Shown: positions 6,010 through 7,875 of the stretch, piece by piece | Position numbering within the stretch: position 1 is the first letter of the stretch | How the letters are laid out: every line of letters begins with the position of its first letter | Source of the DNA: an uncultured Campylobacter sp. | Lineage (GTDB): Bacteria; Campylobacterota; Campylobacteria; Campylobacterales; Campylobacteraceae | DNA: 7,875 bases | Assembly (NCBI GenBank): GCA_938046705.1 | Contig: CALIWP010000217.1 | Location: 1 to 7,875 of the forward strand | Reading direction: 5' to 3' | Translations under genes and position numbers: made by a program | Notes under the pieces: generated by a model | Seen by the model: the letters and a program-made list of their open reading frames with translations, nothing else | Told to the model about the DNA's origin: nothing | Databases searched by the model: none

Positions 6010-6290
6010 ACATAAACGGACAACTTTTAAATTTACAAACCCATAGAAAAGTCGCAAAAATCGGCATGAGTGTCACCCTAGCCACAGTTTGCCTAACGGC
6101 GCTAGGGCTTAAAGGCAGAAACAAAAGCCGCTGCGAGAAACTACATACGATCGCAGGCATCGCATTCGTGGGCTTTTCGCTATATCACGCTGGACTCTAC
6201 GAAAACGGCATTTTTAGAAATATGATCGTAAACGCAAATAAGAAAAACGCCGAAGCAAAGAGGCTAGCAAGCGATGATCAAGATAAATGA
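6006..6290 (+). CDS. Small two-helix membrane protein with paired histidines
   Basis: I choose ATG 6006, which overlaps the symporter stop as ATGA and has GGAG at 5996-5999, over TTG 5991; this gives 94 residues. Two membrane helices are visible, about 19-35 (IGMSVTLATVCLTALGL) and 46-65 (LHTIAGIAFVGFSLYHAGLY), with a basic loop GRNKSR between and a charged C-terminus. H47 and H61 lie in one helix 14 residues apart, the spacing of haem-ligating histidines in cytochrome b helices. The second helix resembles the HxxxG...H helices of DUF4405/cytochrome b561-like proteins, but half the usual bundle is missing, so haem binding would need a dimer. The end overlaps modD by 17 bases. Product unknown; membrane location is secure. 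Confidence 0.75.
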   Translation: MNINGQLLNLQTHRKVAKIGMSVTLATVCLTALGLKGRNKSRCEKLHTIAGIAFVGFSLYHAGLYENGIFRNMIVNANKKNAEAKRLASDDQDK

Positions 6291-7116
6291 CGCAGAAATT
6301 TTAGCCTATATCGGCGAGGATCTGCCCTACTTTGATCTCACGACCTCGCTTCAAGGCATCCGCAAAAACGCCGTTTTAACAATACTGCCGCGCGAGGACG
6401 TGACGGTTAGCTGCGTAGACGTAGCGGCCGGTATCGCTCGTTTGCTAGACTGCGAGGCTCAAATTTGCGTCCCAAACTCCGCCGTCGCAGCCGCAAAAGA
6501 GCCGATCGTAAAAATCAGCGGCAGTTACGATAATGTGCATAAAGCCTGGAAACTAGCGCAAATTTGCCTAGAGTACGCCTGCCGGATCGCCACCTACGCA
6601 AGAGCGATGAACGAGGCTGCCAAAAGCGTAAATCCAAAATGCGAAATCCTAGCCACGCGCAAGAGCTTTCCGTTTGCCAAGAAATTTTGCCTAAAAGCCG
6701 TGCTTGAGGGCGGCTGCGGCGTGCACAGGCTAAATTTGAGCGATAGCGTGCTGTTTTTTAAAAATCACATCAAGGCTTACGACTCGTATGAGGAGTTTTT
6801 GGCTCAAATTTCAACCTTTAAAGCAAAAGCTCCCGAGCGCAAAATCGCCGTCGAATGCGAAAATTTAGACGATTGCGAAGCGCTTTTAAGAGCGGGCGCC
6901 GACGTCGTGCAGTGCGATAAATTTACGCCAGAAACAGTAAAGCGAGCAGTAGACTTGCGAGACAAGATCGCTCCAAACGCGGCCCTAGTCGCAAGCGGCG
7001 GGATAAATCTAAAAAACGTCCGAGAATTTGCCGCCACAGGCGCAGACGCACTCGTTACGTCAGCTATGTACACGCAAGGCATGGCCGACATCACCGCGGT
7101 TTTAGAGATAGTATAA
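6274..7116 (+). CDS. modD: ModD, quinolinate phosphoribosyltransferase-like pyrophosphorylase
   Basis: A protein of 280 residues with NadC-like fold. Visible are the N-terminal DLPYFDLTT, ATRKSFP (T128-R129-K130) in place of NadC TRKTTPG, GGCGVHRLNLSD (H151, R152), ECENLDD (E194), CDKF (D215) and ASGGI (240-244) with the closing GADALVTSAMYT. The FDLTT opening and the changed TRKSFP loop are typical of ModD, a paralogue found near molybdate transport genes whose exact reaction is unproven, rather than NadC. No nadA/nadB or modABC is in the window. ATG 6274 has an AAGAGG motif about ten bases upstream and overlaps the preceding gene by 17 bases. It closes the co-directional run. A divergent NadC is the alternative. 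Confidence 0.88.
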   Translation: MIKINDAEILAYIGEDLPYFDLTTSLQGIRKNAVLTILPREDVTVSCVDVAAGIARLLDCEAQICVPNSAVAAAKEPIVKISGSYDNVHKAWKLAQICLEYACRIATYARAMNEAAKSVNPKCEILATRKSFPFAKKFCLKAVLEGGCGVHRLNLSDSVLFFKNHIKAYDSYEEFLAQISTFKAKAPERKIAVECENLDDCEALLRAGADVVQCDKFTPETVKRAVDLRDKIAPNAALVASGGINLKNVREFAATGADALVTSAMYTQGMADITAVLEIV

Positions 7117-7120
7117 TTTA

Positions 7121-7154
7121 CAAATTTGACAGACTCTTTGGCGCGTCAAATTTG
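7121..7154. terminator. Inverted repeat after modD, possible bidirectional transcription end
   Basis: Arms CAAATTTGAC (7121-7130) and GTCAAATTTG (7145-7154) are perfectly complementary over 10 bases around a 14-base loop. It lies 5 bases after the modD stop and between convergent genes, where a shared terminator is expected. The stem is AT-rich, the loop long and no T-run follows directly, so it is not a textbook intrinsic terminator. Confidence 0.4.
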
Positions 7155-7189
7155 CGCTTGAGTTTAACGTATAGCTATCTAAAGCTTTC

Positions 7190-7875
7190 TCATTTTCTGT
7201 CCTTTTTAAAGAACTCAACTATCATTTTTTGATTACATACGTCTAAATACTTTTCCCTGCCGCTATCGCAAGATATCCAGTATCCTCTCGACTCGCTTCC
7301 AAAAGCCTTTATAAAGCTTTCGCCTAACGCTCCTTGGTATCTTACGTTTTCGTATATATTATCGGCTAGTATCCTGCCCGTTTTTCTATCTTTTATGATT
7401 CCGCCGTAGTTAAAGCTTAGACCGATTAGGTCGTCAAGAAAGGTTTTGATATTTGGTGCCGGCTCTATGCGCCAGTCCGTCATCCTATTTTCTTTTTCCA
7501 ATACCAACTCTATACCAGCTATCTCATCTTCATTGATTTCTTTGCGAGCTACGCATTTGTCTTTGTAGATTTGTTTGTAGTATTCCATCTTTTTATCTAC
7601 GTCTTGCAACCCATCTATAACCCACTCTATTTGATAGTCGTCCCATGTAAATACTTTGCCGTTCCTACTAATAGGGTTTGGGCTTTTGTATCGTTCTTGT
7701 ACTATTTTTATTATTTTGTCTACTACTATTCTTTGCTGCTGCGGGTAGCTCTTTTTTCTCTCTTCATTATCAAACCAGGCATTATAATATATCTCTTTAT
7801 ATTCGCTGGGTTTTGAGTGGTACTCGTCGTAAAGTTGCTTAAACTCGGGATAAGGTATTTTTTTATCGGATAAGT
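7190..7875 (-). CDS. Protein of unknown function, N-terminus beyond window edge
   Basis: Reading the minus strand, the frame ends with TGA at 7192-7190 and stays open to the last base, so at least 227 residues are present and the start lies outside. A TTG at 7609-7607 could be taken as a start, but it lies inside this frame (the residues before it read WVIDGL) and would wrongly shorten the product. The protein is hydrophilic, rich in Lys, Glu, Asp, Tyr and Ile, with no membrane helix or signal sequence in the visible part. Segments include YPEFKQLYDEYHSKPSEYKE, ERKKSYPQQQ, a central TDWRIEPAPNIKTFLDDLIG and C-terminal RGYWISCDSGREKYLDV. I do not recognise a family. The region is more AT-rich than the operon and convergent to it, which suggests accessory or transferred DNA. 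Confidence 0.72.
   Translation of the reverse strand, partial: LSDKKIPYPEFKQLYDEYHSKPSEYKEIYYNAWFDNEERKKSYPQQQRIVVDKIIKIVQERYKSPNPISRNGKVFTWDDYQIEWVIDGLQDVDKKMEYYKQIYKDKCVARKEINEDEIAGIELVLEKENRMTDWRIEPAPNIKTFLDDLIGLSFNYGGIIKDRKTGRILADNIYENVRYQGALGESFIKAFGSESRGYWISCDSGREKYLDVCNQKMIVEFFKKDRK

Larger units (their letters stand above)
413..7116 (+). other. Nine-gene co-directional run, probable operon with ferrosome-like (fez) module
   Basis: Nine genes follow each other with spacings of -4, +22, +12, -4, -17, +17, -4 and -17 bases, so transcription as one unit is likely. The first six (413-4531) form a coherent membrane/metal module: HMA2-like protein, ferritin-like anchored protein, three small glycine-zipper membrane proteins and a P1B ATPase with a YSC motif. 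Gene number and content agree with the published description of six-gene fez operons, whose FezB is a P1B-6 ATPase and which make iron-storage ferrosomes. The following AGCS symporter, small membrane protein and ModD have no evident role in that process. One-to-one correspondence with named Fez proteins cannot be established here. Confidence 0.65.

Noticed and set aside
7571..7816. Plus-strand hydrophobic frame, Phe/Tyr-rich
   Set aside because: Mirror of the minus-strand Lys/Glu-rich gene, which is open over the same interval and beyond.

Overview
The window looks like chromosome of a Campylobacter-type epsilonproteobacterium with moderate GC, in the direction of the C. showae/rectus/curvus group rather than C. 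jejuni. This rests on the recurrent AAATTT/CAAATTTG words, Campylobacter-like codon use, AAAGGA-type ribosome binding sites and Fur, AGCS and ModD proteins of epsilonproteobacterial flavour. The species call is inference.

Layout. (1) Positions 1-303 hold the C-terminal 100 residues of a Fur-family metalloregulator cut by the window edge. (2) A 109-base intergenic region carries an 8-bp perfect inverted repeat (320-340), GAT-rich Fur-box-like sequence, a candidate -10 and a strong ribosome binding site. (3) From 413 to 7116 nine genes run in one direction with no gap over 22 bases and five overlaps, so they are probably one operon. The first six are an HMA2-like domain protein, a ferritin-like helical protein with a C-terminal membrane anchor, a glycine-zipper/Lys-rich protein, a three-helix glycine-rich membrane protein, a Thr-run/glycine-zipper/coiled-coil protein, and a P1B-type ATPase with a YSC (not CPC) transmembrane motif. 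The last three are an AGCS sodium:amino-acid symporter, a two-helix small membrane protein and ModD. (4) Positions 7190-7875 hold a minus-strand, more AT-rich gene of unknown function that stays open to the window edge.

Main interpretation. Six genes made of a divergent P1B ATPase plus several small membrane proteins, behind a Fur-family regulator and a palindromic operator candidate, match the described plan of the six-gene ferrosome (fez) operons. In those, the P1B-6 ATPase FezB and partner proteins build lipid-bounded iron-phosphorus storage organelles. I therefore propose a ferrosome-like locus in Campylobacter. The ATPase family, gene architecture and regulator are visible in the sequence; iron as substrate and organelle formation are inference. 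A second reading is a metal-efflux platform like mycobacterial PacL/CtpC.

How the parts could work together: the Fur-like protein senses iron and represses at the palindrome. On derepression the ATPase pumps metal across the membrane into a vesicle shaped by glycine-zipper and amphipathic-helix proteins. The HMA2 protein may deliver metal or act as an adaptor, and the Lys-rich tail may contact phosphate. The symporter, small membrane protein and ModD are co-transcribed riders whose link to metal handling is unknown.
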